From: Paracidobacterium acidisoli
GTDB taxonomy: Bacteria; Acidobacteriota; Terriglobia; Terriglobales; Acidobacteriaceae
Direction of reading: 5' to 3'
Assembly (NCBI RefSeq): GCF_003428625.2
Contig: NZ_QVQT02000002.1
Span: 655,026 to 719,025 of the forward strand
DNA: 64,000 nt
Positions 62,427-64,000 of the stretch are shown here, one piece after another. Position 1 is the stretch's first letter, and each line of letters begins with the position of its first letter. A program made the translations under genes and the position numbers. The notes below the pieces were generated by a model. That model saw nothing but the letters and a program-made list of their open reading frames with translations. It searched no databases and was not told the origin of the DNA.

Positions 62427-63669
62427 AGCGCAGCGCCTCTGCCGGCAGCACCTTCGCCGCCGAGCTCGAAGGATACAGCGTGGCCAGCAGCGACACCCCC
62501 AGCGAAACCGCCGTCACAATCACTCCGTGAATCAGCCGCGGCGCAAACGGCAGGTAGTCGAGCGAGTACACATCGGCCGCCAGATGGATGAAGCGGTAGT
62601 GATGCCCGGCCCACGCCAGTGTATAGCCCACCACCAGCCCGATCGCCGTCCCGATCACGCTGATCAGAAAGCCCTGCAGCAGAAAGATGCGCCGCACCTG
62701 CCCCGGCTGAACGCCCATCGACAGCAGCACGGCGATGTCCTTCGTCTTCTCCATCACCATCATCGTCAGCGCGATCAGAATATTGAGCGCTGCCACGCAG
62801 ACAATCAGGCCGATCACGATAAAGGTGACCACCTGCTCCTCTTTCAGCGCGCGAAACAGCTCGCGGTTCTGCTCCATCCAGTTAGTTGTCGAAAAGCCCG
62901 CTCCGGCTGCCTGCTCGATCTCCCGGCCGATCCGGTCCGCGTGATACAGATCGTCCACCTTGAATGAGATCACCGATACCAGGTCCGGCTCGCTGAACAG
63001 CTTCTGCGCGTCCGTCAGCCGGATAAACCCATACCCCGAGTCGTACTGATAAAAGCCGGAGTGAAAGATCCCCGTCACCTGGAACCGCTGGTACTTCGGC
63101 ACCAGCCCGTACGGCGTCAGCTCGCCCTGCGGACTCGTCACCATCACCGTGTCGCCCGCCTTCACGCCCAGCGTATTCGCCAGGTCGTAGCCGATCACCA
63201 GAGGCGGGGTCGGCTCGCTCGTCCCGTCCTCTGCATTGGCCTGGGCCGACAGCGGCGCCGCGCTGCCCTCTGCAAGGTTCGACAGCAGATCGCTCACCGT
63301 CCGCTCTTCCGACGGAATGATCCCCTTCAGCATCGCCCCGCCCGCCTGCGCCCCGTGCGAGATCAGCACCGGCTCATACAGCCCCGGAGCAGCCGCCGTC
63401 ACATGCGGCAGCCGCCGCAGCCGCTCCGTCAGCGGACGCCAGTTGCGGATGCCGTCGTTCATCGTGCGCATCAGATCGACGTGCGCCGTCGAGGCCAGCA
63501 GCCGGTCCTGCAGGTCATGCCGCGTGCCGTTGGTGATCGCCAGCGCCAGAATCAGCGATGCCACACCCACCGCGACCCCCGCCACCGAGATCGCCGTGAT
63601 AATGCCGACCACCGCCTGGCGGCGCTTCGCCCGCAGATACCGCGCCGCGATGAAAAGTTCAAAGCGCAT
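62419..63669 (-). CDS. lolC: LolC/LolE-like lipoprotein-releasing permease
   Basis: A 416-residue inner-membrane protein. The LolC/E N-terminus FIAARYLRAKRRQAVVGIIT is followed by one helix, a large periplasmic domain (about 45-265) and three C-terminal helices (FIVIGLIVCVAALNILIALT, MMVMEKTKDIAVLLSMGVQP, RRIFLLQGFLISVIGTAIGL). The ending VLPAEALRYE is typical. It should pair with LolD at 60172. Seven bases upstream another gene ends, so they share an operon. A second LolE is not in the window. Confidence 0.92.
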   Translation of the reverse strand: MRFELFIAARYLRAKRRQAVVGIITAISVAGVAVGVASLILALAITNGTRHDLQDRLLASTAHVDLMRTMNDGIRNWRPLTERLRRLPHVTAAAPGLYEPVLISHGAQAGGAMLKGIIPSEERTVSDLLSNLAEGSAAPLSAQANAEDGTSEPTPPLVIGYDLANTLGVKAGDTVMVTSPQGELTPYGLVPKYQRFQVTGIFHSGFYQYDSGYGFIRLTDAQKLFSEPDLVSVISFKVDDLYHADRIGREIEQAAGAGFSTTNWMEQNRELFRALKEEQVVTFIVIGLIVCVAALNILIALTMMVMEKTKDIAVLLSMGVQPGQVRRIFLLQGFLISVIGTAIGLVVGYTLAWAGHHYRFIHLAADVYSLDYLPFAPRLIHGVIVTAVSLGVSLLATLYPSSSAAKVLPAEALRYE

Positions 63670-63675
63670 GGCCGC

Positions 63676-64000
63676 TCAGCGGACGACCGCCTTCACCGTC
63701 GCCATGTTGTCATACCTGTCATATACCCGAATCGCGATCACATGCTCCTGCGGATCGGGCCGCAAATTCGCCGGCACGTCGTCGTCGTGCGGCAGCGGCG
63801 CGTCAAAATCGAACTTCTCCGTCAGCGAATCCGCCAGGCTGCCCGACGGCTCCACATACTGCCAGCGCCCCGCGTCGATCGAATACTCGGCGTGCGTCAC
63901 CGGCGAGGTCGCATCCACCGCCGTAAATGTGGCGTGGATCTTCCCGTTCACCCTCTGCGCATCCAGTCCGTTCACCGCCGGAGGCGTCGTATCCACCACA
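63676..64000 (-). CDS. C-terminus of a protein cut by the window edge
   Basis: 108 residues are visible and the frame runs off the right edge, so the start is unknown. The end reads TPPAVNGLDAQRVNGKIHAT, AEYSIDAGRWQYVEPSGSLA and VIAIRVYDRYDNMATVKAVV. This looks like the beta-sandwich C-terminal part of a secreted protein, perhaps following a beta-propeller. It is first in the minus-strand group with lolC, seven bases away. No function is assigned. Confidence 0.6.
   Translation of the reverse strand, partial: VVDTTPPAVNGLDAQRVNGKIHATFTAVDATSPVTHAEYSIDAGRWQYVEPSGSLADSLTEKFDFDAPLPHDDDVPANLRPDPQEHVIAIRVYDRYDNMATVKAVVR

Overview
The window is a 64 kb piece of a GC-rich bacterial chromosome, most likely from an acidobacterium of the Terriglobia/Acidobacteriaceae type. 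This is inferred from gene content: an orphan MacB-like permease of the acidobacterial (ADOP) type, several ECF sigma/anti-sigma pairs, a CHAT-TPR lipoprotein, LPS (lpxD) and Lol genes that imply an outer membrane, and the short palindromic repeats. No rRNA, tRNA, CRISPR array, prophage or insertion sequence was recognised.

Layout. 1-8 kb: glycolysis genes pgk and tpiA, separated by an accessory block (AT-rich GIY-YIG protein plus a Phd/PIN toxin-antitoxin pair), then a Rieske protein, a zinc ribbon coupled to an alpha/beta hydrolase, a SprT-like protein, a FitAB-type toxin-antitoxin pair and lgt. 8-16.6 kb: hpt, deoC, a GAF-GAF-PP2C phosphatase, rpoN, long-form hpf, a secreted protein and an MFS transporter. 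16.6-25 kb: two PQQ/beta-propeller proteins, the ADOP permease, lpxD, a REC-PAS protein and a small lipoprotein. 25-32.4 kb: a MASE1-PAS-GGDEF cyclase, then an ECF sigma factor, a membrane zinc-finger anti-sigma factor, a choice-of-anchor-P-like protein and a large TPR-CHAT lipoprotein. 33-36.8 kb: tlyA, a second ECF sigma/RskA pair, a polyphosphate-glucokinase-like ROK kinase and a ParDE pair. 36.9-44 kb: carB and carA with a terminator between them, and a TolC-type porin. 44-49.6 kb: truA, an M20-like peptidase, an S10 carboxypeptidase, a coiled-coil protein and a methyltransferase. 49.8-53.7 kb: a cytochrome c maturation cluster (ccmE, ccmA, ybaK, ccmB, ccmC, ccmD-like). 53.8-64 kb: a hexapeptide acetyltransferase, thiC, a secreted protein, a YtxH protein, clpC, and a lolC / phospholipase-C-like / lolD group, with a partial gene at the right edge.

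The most interesting material is (i) the sigma / anti-sigma / anchor-like / CHAT protease locus at 27.5-32.3 kb; (ii) a CcmE of the CXXXY type, with ybaK translationally coupled inside the ccm operon; (iii) noncoding repeat families: a dispersed element of about 240-280 bp present twice, GGGC-TTCA-GCCC palindromes, and two divergent arrays of 15-nt units; and (iv) a seven-copy heptamer array at the start of the phospholipase gene. Three toxin-antitoxin pairs are present. All family assignments are by eye from motifs; no database search was possible.
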